Positions 25,411 to 35,400 of a DNA stretch of 64,000 nucleotides are shown piece by piece. Origin of the DNA: JAAFJM01 sp964529175 (GTDB lineage Bacteria; Bacteroidota; Bacteroidia; UKL13-3); NCBI GenBank assembly GCA_964529175.1, contig CAZGVO010000005.1, positions 218,014 through 282,013 of the forward strand. The letters run 5' to 3'. The notes beneath the pieces were generated by a model that worked only from the letters and a program-made list of their open reading frames with translations, ran no database searches and was not told where the DNA came from. Both the position numbers and the translations under genes were made by a program. Position 1 is the stretch's first letter; the number at the start of each line of letters is the position of its first letter.

Positions 25411-27006
25411 ATGAATAACAGTTCGCATAAGTGGCAACCCTTTATATATTCAATTTTAATAGTACTTGGAATAGGTATTGGCATTATTTTACGACCAACA
25501 AGTGCTACTAGATTTATTGGTTCGCAAAATAAATTTAATGAGCTAATGGGTATTATTCAAAGCGAGTATGTTGATACTGTGAATATGGAAGACATTGAAT
25601 CGCAGGCATTTAATGACCTGTTGAACAAGCTTGACCCTCATTCAGTTTATATTCCGGCTAAAGATTTGCAAGCAGCCAACGAACCTTTAGATGGAAACTT
25701 TGAAGGAATTGGAGTGGAGTTTAATATTGTAAATGATACCATTATGGTAGTTTCGGCCATCAGTGGCGGGCCTTCGGCCGATTTAGGAATACAAAGTGGC
25801 GATAGAATTATTAAAGCAGATACCACAAATTTGGCAGGTGTAAAAATTACAAACGACCAAGTTGTAAAATCGTTAAGAGGAAAAAAAGGAAGTAAAGTAT
25901 TGGTTACTATTTTTAGGCCATCTACCAATCAAAAAATTGAATATAATATTACCAGAAATACCATTCCTATTTATAGTGTAGACGCAAGTTTTATGCTGGA
26001 TAATAAAACTGGTTATATTAAAATTAGCCGATTTGGAGCTACTACTCACGAGGAATTTATTGAAGCAATTTCGAAGCTTAAAAAAGAAAACATGCAAAGT
26101 TTGGTGCTTGATTTAAGAGGCAATCCTGGCGGCTACTTAAAGGCGGCAACCGATATTGTAGATGAACTTTTAGATGATGGCAAAATGATAGTTTACACCG
26201 AAGGAAGGGCAAAACCTCGCCAAAGTTATAAAACTGAAAAAGCTGGTATTTTTGAAGAAGGAAAATTGGCTGTATTAATTGATGAAGGTTCGGCAAGTGC
26301 TAGCGAAATTGTAAGTGGAGCTATTCAAGATTGGGATAGAGGTTTGGTAGTTGGTCGTAGAAGTTTTGGAAAAGGATTAGTGCAAGAACCTTTTGAATTG
26401 AGCGATGGAAGTGCTATTAGATTAACCATAGCAAGGTATTATACCCCAAGCGGACGCTGCATACAAAAAAAATACAGCGAAGGTTACGACAAATATGAAG
26501 AGGATTTATTAAATCGTTTTGAAAATGGTGAGTTAGAAGACGAAGAAAAAATAATTATAAACGATACTACCAAATATTTTACCAAAATAAAAAATCGTGT
26601 GGTTTACAGTGGTGGCGGTATTTCGCCCGATTTTAAAGTAATAATTGATACTTCATTTAACTCAAAATTTTTAACACATGTGGCAGCTGCAGGTTTGTTA
26701 AACAAAGCTAGTTACCAATATGTAGATGCAAACAGAACTAAACTAAAAAGTTATGCTTCGTTAGAGCAATTTATTACCAAATTTGAGGTGGGAAATGATT
26801 TGATGCAACAGTTAATTGCATTAGCCGAAACTGAAAAAATAGCCAAGCCAACTGCTTTAGAATTGTCTCGTTCTGAGGTGTTTATAAAACAACAATTAAA
26901 GGCATTGATTGCTCGTCAAATATGGCGCGATGGTGGTTATTTTAAAGTGAACAGCTTAAAAGATAGAACCATTCAAAAAGCAATTTTAGAATTAGGGAAA
27001 CTGTAA
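25411..27006 (+). CDS. S41-family carboxy-terminal processing peptidase (CtpA-type)
   Basis: A 531-aa protease with one N-terminal membrane anchor (about 10-27), so it faces the periplasm. A PDZ domain covers about 88-172 (GNFEGIGVEFN, SADLGIQSGDRI). The catalytic serine-lysine pair is Ser296 in GSASASE and Lys321 in SFGKGLVQ, with an Asp at 307, the same spacing as in Tsp/CtpA. GRCIQKKYSEGYDKYEEDL after the core matches the C-terminal extension of Bacteroidota members. Such proteases trim C-termini of envelope proteins or degrade misfolded ones. It is monocistronic. Confidence 0.95.
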   Translation: MNNSSHKWQPFIYSILIVLGIGIGIILRPTSATRFIGSQNKFNELMGIIQSEYVDTVNMEDIESQAFNDLLNKLDPHSVYIPAKDLQAANEPLDGNFEGIGVEFNIVNDTIMVVSAISGGPSADLGIQSGDRIIKADTTNLAGVKITNDQVVKSLRGKKGSKVLVTIFRPSTNQKIEYNITRNTIPIYSVDASFMLDNKTGYIKISRFGATTHEEFIEAISKLKKENMQSLVLDLRGNPGGYLKAATDIVDELLDDGKMIVYTEGRAKPRQSYKTEKAGIFEEGKLAVLIDEGSASASEIVSGAIQDWDRGLVVGRRSFGKGLVQEPFELSDGSAIRLTIARYYTPSGRCIQKKYSEGYDKYEEDLLNRFENGELEDEEKIIINDTTKYFTKIKNRVVYSGGGISPDFKVIIDTSFNSKFLTHVAAAGLLNKASYQYVDANRTKLKSYASLEQFITKFEVGNDLMQQLIALAETEKIAKPTALELSRSEVFIKQQLKALIARQIWRDGGYFKVNSLKDRTIQKAILELGKL

Positions 27007-27047
27007 ATTTTCGATGGTTTTATTGCTTATAGAGTGAGGTGATAAAA

Positions 27048-27428
27048 CTATTTTTTAAATTTATAATTCAAAATTAGCCAAGCTATTAAGCAGCCTATTG
27101 TATTTGCTACCATATCCCAATAATCGAACGAGCGGTTTGGAAAAACGGTGGCTTGCAATATTTCTATGATTACTCCAAATGCAGTGCCTATTAAAAATGC
27201 AGGAAATATTATTTGAAAATTAGTTGCTGCTAAGTTGTTTTTCCTGCTAGCAATAGCAATTAAATAAGTTTCGGTTCCGAACAAAATAAAGTGTGCTATT
27301 TTATCAATTCTAATTAAACTCGAAAAATCAAAGTGAGGTAAATTATTACCATTTGTGCCACATAAACAAGTAACTACAAATGCCCATAAATAGGCGTATT
27401 TGTATGTTTTAAAATGATTGAAAATCAT
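27048..27428 (-). CDS. VanZ-like small membrane protein
   Basis: A membrane protein of about 126 aa with four hydrophobic segments and VanZ-family motifs: IDKIAHFILFG (helix 2), GTAFGVIIEILQATVFPNRSFDYWDMVANTIGCLIAW near the end. The open frame reaches back to a TTG at 27434, but this triplet is part of the TATATTTG promoter box, so I choose the ATG at 27428. VanZ proteins in general have no known activity; one member gives low-level teicoplanin resistance. No resistance genes are nearby, so a general envelope role is more likely. Confidence 0.85.
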   Translation of the reverse strand: MIFNHFKTYKYAYLWAFVVTCLCGTNGNNLPHFDFSSLIRIDKIAHFILFGTETYLIAIASRKNNLAATNFQIIFPAFLIGTAFGVIIEILQATVFPNRSFDYWDMVANTIGCLIAWLILNYKFKK

Positions 27429-27431
27429 GCT

Positions 27432-27439
27432 CAAATATA
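27432..27439 (-). promoter_or_regulatory. Candidate -7 box abutting the VanZ start codon
   Basis: TATATTTG on the minus strand ends 4 bases before the ATG at 27428, the same near-leaderless geometry as at 19935-19942. Confidence 0.4.
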
Positions 27440-27490
27440 AATTATTTTAATTCAATTGACATCCTGATTTTAAGTAATATTAAACATAAT

Positions 27491-27512
27491 GTTAAGTAAT
27501 TAATTACTTAAC
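27491..27512. promoter_or_regulatory. Perfect 22-bp palindrome in a divergent promoter region
   Basis: GTTAAGTAATT and AATTACTTAAC are exact reverse complements without spacer. The site lies between the diverging VanZ and phosphoesterase genes, about 52 bases upstream of VanZ's promoter box and 55 bases before the phosphoesterase start. Size, symmetry and place fit a dimeric repressor operator. A half-site-like TTAAGTAAT also lies just upstream at 27470-27478. Confidence 0.6.
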
Positions 27513-27566
27513 AATTACATTATTTTGAAGCAATGAAAATAGCAGAAGTTTGTAAAACTTTTTACC

Positions 27567-28412
27567 ATGAGTAAACGTAAAATTAAACTAGCTGTTATTT
27601 CCGATATTCACCTAGGAACTTATGGCTGCCAAGCCAAAGCAGTAAACAAATATTTAAAGTCAATTGACCCTGAAATTTTAGTGCTAAATGGCGATATTAT
27701 TGATATTTGGCAATTTAGTAAACACTATTGGCCTCAAAGCCACATGAAAGTGGTGCAACGGATTTTTAAAATGCTTAGCAATGGTACAAAAATTTACTAC
27801 TTAACTGGAAATCATGATGAAATGCTGCGGAGGTTTACTGATTTTAATTTAGGTAACTTACAGGTATTGAATAAGTTAGTATTAGAGTTGGATGGCAAAA
27901 AAGCATGGTTTTTTCATGGTGACGTGTTTGATATAAGCATGAAACACAGCAAATGGTTAGCAAAACTTGGAGGTGTGGGATACGATTTATTGATTGTTTT
28001 AAACAGTTTAGTAAATTTTATTTCTGAAAAAATATTAGGTAGAGGTCGCCTTTCGTTTTCAAAAAAAGTAAAACAAGGGGTAAAAAGTGCCATTAAATTT
28101 ATTGACGATTTTGAAGAAACAACCATTCAGTTAGCGTTGCAAAAAAAATACGATTACGTGGTTTGTGGTCATATTCATCAGCCAAGTATTAAAACAGTAA
28201 CTACCGATTTAGGAACTGTAACGTATTTAAACAGTGGCGATTGGGTTGAAAATTTAACTGCCCTAGAGTACAATGCAGGTATGTGGAAATTACATCATTA
28301 TGTAATGGAACCTGAAACTGAACAGGATAAATTAGAGCAACAAATGGAAGAATTGGAAAGTAATTCGCTTTTAAATGTTTCTGAGTTGTTTAATAATATT
28401 GTAAGCAAATAA
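27567..28412 (+). CDS. LpxH-like calcineurin-type metallophosphoesterase
   Basis: A 281-aa phosphoesterase with the full metal-site set: SDIHLG (about 12-17), NGDIIDIW, TGNHDE, FFHGDVFD and CGHIHQP. The pattern is that of the LpxH2-like family, which can hydrolyse UDP-diacylglucosamine, although many members have other phosphoester substrates. A second LpxH candidate at 16424-17200 matches the essential lipid A enzyme better, so this one may have another lipid-linked substrate. A C-terminal glutamate-rich helix (about 250-270) follows the core. Converging MORN-like gene ends 3 bases later. Confidence 0.88.
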   Translation: MSKRKIKLAVISDIHLGTYGCQAKAVNKYLKSIDPEILVLNGDIIDIWQFSKHYWPQSHMKVVQRIFKMLSNGTKIYYLTGNHDEMLRRFTDFNLGNLQVLNKLVLELDGKKAWFFHGDVFDISMKHSKWLAKLGGVGYDLLIVLNSLVNFISEKILGRGRLSFSKKVKQGVKSAIKFIDDFEETTIQLALQKKYDYVVCGHIHQPSIKTVTTDLGTVTYLNSGDWVENLTALEYNAGMWKLHHYVMEPETEQDKLEQQMEELESNSLLNVSELFNNIVSK

Positions 28413-28415
28413 AAT

Positions 28416-28730
28416 TTAGCAGCCGCATGTTCTTAATTTCCTGGTGCTTCCATCAGGAAATACAATTTCGTAAGCTTTTTGTTTGTCATTAAATCGGGTA
28501 GAGTATTTTAATACACCTTTTCGCCAAACTTCCTTTAAAACAAGCTTGCCATCGTTGGCATAAAAAAACCAGATGCCGCTTTTTTTGTCATTTTTTAGCT
28601 TGCCCTTCATTTTTATGACACCGTTTTCATAATATTCTTTTACTTTTTGCGTTTGCTTTTGGGCAGTTGATAATTTAAAACAAAGCATAAAAAATGTAAT
28701 AAGAATAAAATGTTTGATAATTAGATACAT
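28416..28730 (-). CDS. Small exported MORN-like (YwqK-type) protein
   Basis: A 104-aa exported protein with an N-terminal signal sequence (about 1-24, ending STAQ). The centre carries one to two MORN_2-type repeats: KEYYENGVIKMKGKLKNDKKSG followed by IWFFYANDGKLVLKEVWRKG. Proteins with such repeats are frequent in Bacteroidota, often annotated in the YwqK antitoxin family, but there is no toxin gene here and export makes an antitoxin role unlikely. The C-terminus TCGC contains two cysteines. Function is unknown. Confidence 0.8.
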   Translation of the reverse strand: MYLIIKHFILITFFMLCFKLSTAQKQTQKVKEYYENGVIKMKGKLKNDKKSGIWFFYANDGKLVLKEVWRKGVLKYSTRFNDKQKAYEIVFPDGSTRKLRTCGC

Positions 28731-28750
28731 ATATTATATTATTTACTAAG

Positions 28751-28758
28751 CAAAATTA
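28751..28758 (-). promoter_or_regulatory. Candidate -7 box of the MORN-like gene
   Basis: TAATTTTG on the minus strand matches TAnnTTTG and lies 20 bases before the start codon at 28730. The -33 element is not clear. Confidence 0.35.
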
Positions 28759-28801
28759 AAAACATTTTATATTTTAGCACCCTTATTGAAAAAGAAATTT
28801 A

Positions 28802-29389
28802 GTGATAGCACATATTCAAGGTAAAATAAGCGAAAAAACGCCAGCATACATAGTGATAGATTGCAATGGAGTAGGATATGGAATACAAATTTCATTAAAT
28901 ACTTTTGAGCAAATTAGTACTTTAACCGAAGTGAAACTTTTAACGCACTTAAGCATTAAAGAGGATTCACATATTTTATACGGCTTTGCCGAAGAAGAAG
29001 AAAGGCAATTGTTTTTGCAATTAATTTCGGTAACTGGAGTAGGAACCAACACAGCCCGCATGATTTTATCATCGTTAAAACCAGCCGAAATTAAGCATGC
29101 CATTAGTTCGGGCAATTGGACTTTATTAAAATCAATAAAAGGAATTGGGCCTAAAACTGCTCAGCGTTTGGTAATTGATTTACAAGATAAAGTTAAATTA
29201 ATTAATCTTTCTGACCCACAAAACACTTCAAGTGGAGTGCGCAATGGCATAGTTGAACAAGCTTTATCAGCATTGGTAACTTTAGGTTTTGCTAAAGCAG
29301 AAGCCGAAAAAGTTTTGGTTAAAATTCGTCAATCAAATCCTGAGTTTACGGTAGAACAGTTGGTAAAACAATCGTTGAAACAATTATAA
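28802..29389 (+). CDS. ruvA: Holliday junction branch migration protein RuvA
   Basis: A 195-aa subunit that binds Holliday junctions and loads the RuvB motor. The OB domain begins MIAHIQGKISEKTPAYIVIDCNGVGYGI; the two helix-hairpin-helix motifs follow (VTGVGTNTARMILS and IKGIGPKTAQRLVIDLQDK); the flexible linker and C-terminal UBA-like domain (ALSALVTLGFAKAEAEKVL) complete it. The start is GTG at 28802, which agrees with the conserved N-terminus. sprA follows 31 bases later, an order seen in other Bacteroidota. Confidence 0.97.
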   Translation: MIAHIQGKISEKTPAYIVIDCNGVGYGIQISLNTFEQISTLTEVKLLTHLSIKEDSHILYGFAEEEERQLFLQLISVTGVGTNTARMILSSLKPAEIKHAISSGNWTLLKSIKGIGPKTAQRLVIDLQDKVKLINLSDPQNTSSGVRNGIVEQALSALVTLGFAKAEAEKVLVKIRQSNPEFTVEQLVKQSLKQL

Positions 29390-29420
29390 ATTATTATTTA
29401 AAGTTTCGGTTTAAAACATT

Positions 29421-32400
29421 TTGAGCAAAAAAGTAGCAAACAATATATCTAGTAAAAACCAATGGATAAACTTTACAGTGTTAACTAAAATACCTAAAAT
29501 ATCTATTTCTCATTTAAGCCTTTTTGCCATTTTAGGCAGCATGGCTTTTGGGTTGGTTTCTACCGCCAGTGTTCGTGCTACGCGTGTTCGTGTCAATCGT
29601 GTGCGCAAAGATTTTGTGCTTACTCCGCCCGATAGTACCAACAAAGCCGATACTACCAAAAAGGTTAAAATGCCTTTTCCTATTAAAGATAAAAAACCAT
29701 GGGAAACGGATGGTTCTAAAAATCCATTTGATTTAAACGATCCACCAAATATAAAAACGAAGTACGAGCTAGATAAAGAAAAAAATCAGTATAACTACAG
29801 CTCAAAAGTAGGTAATTACAATACCAAATTGCCTGCAAGCGAAACCTTTAAAGAAAGATTGGCTAACGAAAATAAAAAAGCCAATAAGCAATATTTTAAT
29901 CAGCGCAGTCAAGCCAATAATTTTACCAAAGGAAGTGGTTTAGTTCCACCAATTGTGGTGCCAAGTAAGGTTTTTGATAAAATATTTGGAAGTTCAGTTA
30001 TTGATATTAGACCAAGAGGAAATGCTGAATTAATTTTTTCATACAAAGGTAATGAAGTGCGCAATCCTGCATTTTCATTGCGCCAGCAAAGTACCTCTCA
30101 ATTCGATTTTCAGCAAAAAATTCAGTTAAATGTTTCCGGTTCGGTTGGCGAAAAGGTAAAAGTTAACATGAATTACGATACCGAAGCTACCTTTGAGTTT
30201 GAAAATCAAATGAAATTGGATTATGCTGGTAAAGAAGATGATATCATTAAAAAAATTGAGCTAGGAAACGTTGCCTTACCTCTAAATTCATCGTTAATTC
30301 AAGGTAGCCAAAGTTTGTTTGGTGTAAAAACCACCATGCAGTTTGGGCGATTAACAGCTACTGCTGTGGTTTCGCAACAAAGAGGAAGAAGTACCGAAAC
30401 TGAGTTACAAGGCGGTGCTACCAATACTAAGTTCGATATTCAATCAAGCAACTACGATATGAACCGCCATTTTTTCTTGGCGCAATATTTTTACGAAAAC
30501 TTTGATAATGCAGTTAGTAATTTACCAATTATTAATAGCCGTGTAAACATTACTAGGATAGAGGTTTGGGTAACTAATAGAACCAATGCTTTTGATAATA
30601 CTCGCGATGTGTTAGGTTTGGCCGATTTAGGTGAAGCAAGCCAACGTATTAATAAATATTGGACTGTAAATTCAAATCCACAAGATACTGCATTGGGTAA
30701 TCAAGTAAATGGTATTTGGGGTTATTTACGTGGTAGAGGAAATTTGGCTACAACCACAGGGCCAATTACAAATCCAACGGCTGCAAAAAATTTAGGTGAA
30801 TCAAAAAGTGTTTTAAACCAAATTTATGGCGATGAGTCGGTAACAGGTTTAAAACCATTAAGCCAATATATGTTGGTAGGCCAAGCCCGCCAGTTAAGTC
30901 CAAGTGAATATACATATAATCCTCGTTTAGGTTTTATTTCATTAAACCAAGCTTTGAATAACGATGATGTGTTAATGGTGGCATTTTCGGGTAATATTGG
31001 CGGTATCGATTTTCAGGTGGGTGAGTTTAGTGCTGATAAAGCACCAAATCCAGCTACACCCAATGTGTTATTCTTAAAAATGTTAAAAGGTCCATCGCAA
31101 CGTCCAGATTTGCCAACTTGGAAGTTAATGATGAAAAACGTTTACTCATTAGGTTCATTTGGAATTCAGCCAACTAATTTTAAACTAAACATTGTTTATG
31201 CTGATGACCCTTCTGGCGCTGATTTAAACTATTTGCCAGTAAAAAATGAGCCTTTAATTAATGACCAAGCATTGCTAAATGTATTTAATTTAGATAAAAT
31301 GAACTTGCAGCAAGAGCGGGTTCAAGATGGAGTATTTGATTATATTGAAGGAGTTACGGTACTTTCGCAAACAGGTAGAATTATTTTACCTTCGGTAGAA
31401 CCTTTTGGAAAATACTTGAGAGGAAAATTTGTAAATAATCCTACACAGGCTGATTATTACTGTTATTCAGCACTTTATGATAGTACTAGATTTGCTGCAA
31501 TTCAATTGCCTCAGTTTGATAAATTCTTTTTACGCGGAACTTATCAAGGCCAATCAAATAATGAAATTTCAGTAGGTTCTACTAATTTGCAACCAGGTTC
31601 GGTAAGAGTAACTGCCAATGGAGCGCCATTAACCGAAAACGTAGATTATACAGTTGATTACAGTTTAGGTCGTGTAAAAATTGTAAATACTGCATTGTTA
31701 AATTCAGGTGCTTCCATTAAAGTATCAAGTGAGGGAAATAGTTTGTTTAATGTGCAACAACGTACTTTGGTAGGAACTAGGTTAGATTACAAAGTTCACA
31801 AAGATTTTTTACTTGGTTCTACATTTATTTATATGAACGAAAAGCCGCTAACCCGAATTGTGAATGTAGGTGAGGAGCCTATTTCTAATTTAGTGGTAGG
31901 TATTGATGGTTCGTATAAACGCGACTCAAGGTTTTTAACAAAAATGGTAGATAAATTGCCATTTATTTCTACCAAAGCACCTTCATCTATTGCATTTAAT
32001 GGTGAATATGCACAACTAATTCCAGGTATAAATAGTGCTTTAAATCAAGGTGGTACAGGTTATATCGATAATTTTGAAAACTCTGAAATTCCTTTTGATT
32101 TAAAAACACAAAACAATTGGTTTTTAGCAAGTACACCTCAAGGTCAGCCTGATTTATTTCCAGAGGGAAATTTATTTAATACTTTACAAACTGGAACTAA
32201 ACGCGCTAAATTAGCTTGGTATATGATTTCTACTAGTTTTCATAACACCAACGATCCTTTTATGCCTCAGCATATTAAAGATAATCCTGCAGTTATTTCA
32301 AAACACAATGTTCGCCAAGTTTTGGTGAATGATATTTTTAAGGGAAAACAAATTCAAGCAGGCTTACCAAATACATTGCCAACATTCGATTTGGCTTTTT

Positions 32401-35400
32401 ATCCAAATGAGCGTGGTCCTTATAATTACAATACCAAAGATTTATTAAACGATGGTAGATTAGGTAATCCGCAAACTAATTGGGGTGGTGTAATGCGTAG
32501 AATTGACCAAAACGATTTTGAACAATCAAACATTGATTATATTGAAATTTGGATGCAAAACCCTTATGAAGACAATCCATTAAGTTCAGACCAAGGCCAA
32601 TTATATATCAATTTAGGAAATGTTAGTGAAGATGTTTTGCGTGATAACAGAAGATCGGCCGAAAATGGATTGGCTAAAGAAGCCGATAGTGCTTCTATTG
32701 TAAAAGCTACTGATAATACAGTTTGGGGACGTGTTCCTCGAAATCCTGTAATTAATTATGCTTTTGATGCTGACCCAGGAAGAAGATTATTACAAGATGT
32801 GGGTTTAGATGGATTAGATGACGCTACAGAAAGACAATATTTTGATTCGGTTTACTTAAAACAAATTGAAGCCAAATTTGGTCCAACTTCTACTGCCTAT
32901 GCCAAAGCCTCTGAAGATCCTTCGGGTGATAATTACCATTATTATTTAGGTGGCGACTTTGATGGTGCTCAATTAGGCGTTTTAGAACGTTATAAAGAGT
33001 TTAACCAAACTCAAGGCAACTCACCAACTATTGGTCAAGGAAGAGAAAGCGCTTACCCAACAGCAGCCACTAATCAACCTGATGTGGAAGATATTAATAA
33101 AGATTTTACCACCAACGATATTGAGGCTTATTTTCAGTATAAAATTGATATTGCTAGAGATAAATTTATTATTGGTAGAAATTATGTAACTGATAGTGTT
33201 CGTAGTGTTGTAAAATTTGCAAATTTAGATGAACGTGAAGAAACTTGGTATCAATTAAAAATTCCAGTACGCGAGTTTCAAAAACAAGTTGGTGATATAA
33301 CTGACTTTAAATCAATACGTTTTATGCGTATGTTTTTACGTGGATTTAGAGACAGCACTGTTTTGCGTTTTGGTTATTTACAATTGGTGAGAGCTGATTG
33401 GAGAAAATATACAGGAAACTTAGAGATTGGCGGAGAGCATAAACCAGTTGATCCAACTGACAACACGCAATTTGTGGTTTCTACTGTTAATATTGAAAAA
33501 AATAGTAATAGAACTCCAGTTGCTTATACCACACCTCCGGGAATTGATAGACAAACAGATTTTAGCTCACCTCAAGCTGTTAAACAAAATGAGCAATCAC
33601 TATCGTTATTGGTTTGTAATTTAAAAGATGGTGATGCCAGAGCAGCATTTAAAAATGCAACAGTTGATATGCGCCAATATGCTAAATTGCGCATGTTTGT
33701 TCATGCAGAAAGTGCTCAATCAAAAAATGGCGACTTGCGCGCATTTATTCGTTTTGGTACCGATATGGTAAATAACTATTACGAGTATGAAATACCATTA
33801 AATTTATCATCACCCGGAACTTCGGATGCTGCAAATGTTTGGGCAAACGAAATGGTAATTACTTTAGAAGATTTAGTAGATGCTAAAATTGCTAGAAATA
33901 ATGCTAATTGGGCTTTTACATTACCATATTCAATTCAAAAAAATGGTGCTAAAATTACTGTTGTGGGTATGCCAGATTTTAGTCAAGCGCGTGTTTTTAT
34001 GTTAGGTATTCGCAATCCTAAAAAAGAGAACGGAAGCACTACTGATAATGGTTTGCCTGTGTGTGGCGAAGTTTGGTTTAACGAATTGCGCATGACCGAG
34101 TTTAACACACGTGGAGGTTGGGCTGCAAACGGAAGGTTACAAGCTAAATTAGCCGATTTAGGTAATGTGCAATTAACTGGAAGTATTATTACAAATGGTT
34201 GGGGGGGAGTTGATAAAAAATTACAACAGCGCGCCATGGACGATACTTATCGTTATGATGTAACTACAAACTTTGAATTAGGAAAATTCTTCCCTGCTAA
34301 ATCAGGTTTATCAATACCTTTCTTTTTCTCTTATGGTAATACCATCATTCGCCCACTTTATAATCCATTAAATCCTGATACCAAACTTCAAAAAGAGTTA
34401 GATCAAACAACCAATGAGGAGCGGAAAACATTTATTTCCAGAGCAACTGATGACTATACTTCTCAGCGAGCATTTAATTTTACCAATGTAAGAAAAAATA
34501 GAGTAGGTAGTAAAAAAGCTTACCCTTGGGATATTGAAAATTTTTCTGCTACTTATTCATTTAACGAAACTTTTAGGCGTAATCAGCAATACGAAAGTTA
34601 TTTATTGCAGATTTATCAAACAGTTTTATCGTATAATTATACTTTTGTTAATAAGCCTTTTGAACCATTTTCTAAACTCATTAAGTCAAAACACTTAAGT
34701 TTAATAAAGGATATTAATTTTAACTATTTACCTTCAAATTGGGGCTTTAGAGCGCAAGTAGATAGACGTTACGGTGAAACCATAAATAGAACCAATGATA
34801 ATAGCGGAGGCAATATATTTATTCCGGCTTATTACGATAAATTGTTCACCATGCGTAGGACTTACGATTTGGGTTGGCAATTAACAAAAAGTATTCGTTT
34901 AGATTATAATGCCATTGCCGATGCAAGGATAGATGAACCAAATGGTAGAATTGACGATTCGCAGCAAAACAAACGTGATTCTATTTATAATAACCTATGG
35001 AAGGGTGGGAGGTTAACTCAGTTCGATCAAAATATTCGTGCAAGTTATAATGTGCCAATTAATAAAATTCCTTTCTTAGATTTTATTAATCAGTCAAATT
35101 ATTCATATTCAGTTAATTATCAATGGAAGCAAGCGCCTCCGGCTGCCGATAGTTTAGGAAACACCATCCAAAATTCTCGTCAGCAGCAAATTAACTTGGG
35201 AGCAAGTTTTGTTACCCTTTACAATAAAGTTAAATTTTTACGTGATATAAATAACCCTACAACAGCAAGTAAGCCAAAGCCTAAAGCTGCTGCAAAACCA
35301 AAAGATAAAAAATTTGGTGATAAGCAAGGTGGTGGAAATGAAGAGGAAGATGAAAAGGCTCCCGCAGAGTTAAATCCTTTTGCTAAAACATTCTTTAAAA

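Noticed and set aside
28416..28730. MORN-like gene as antitoxin of a toxin-antitoxin pair
   Set aside because: It is exported and has no toxin gene beside it.
35270..35380. Lys/Pro/Glu-rich stretch in sprA as a frameshift or assembly error
   Set aside because: The frame stays open and SprA motifs continue on both sides, so it is a natural low-complexity linker.
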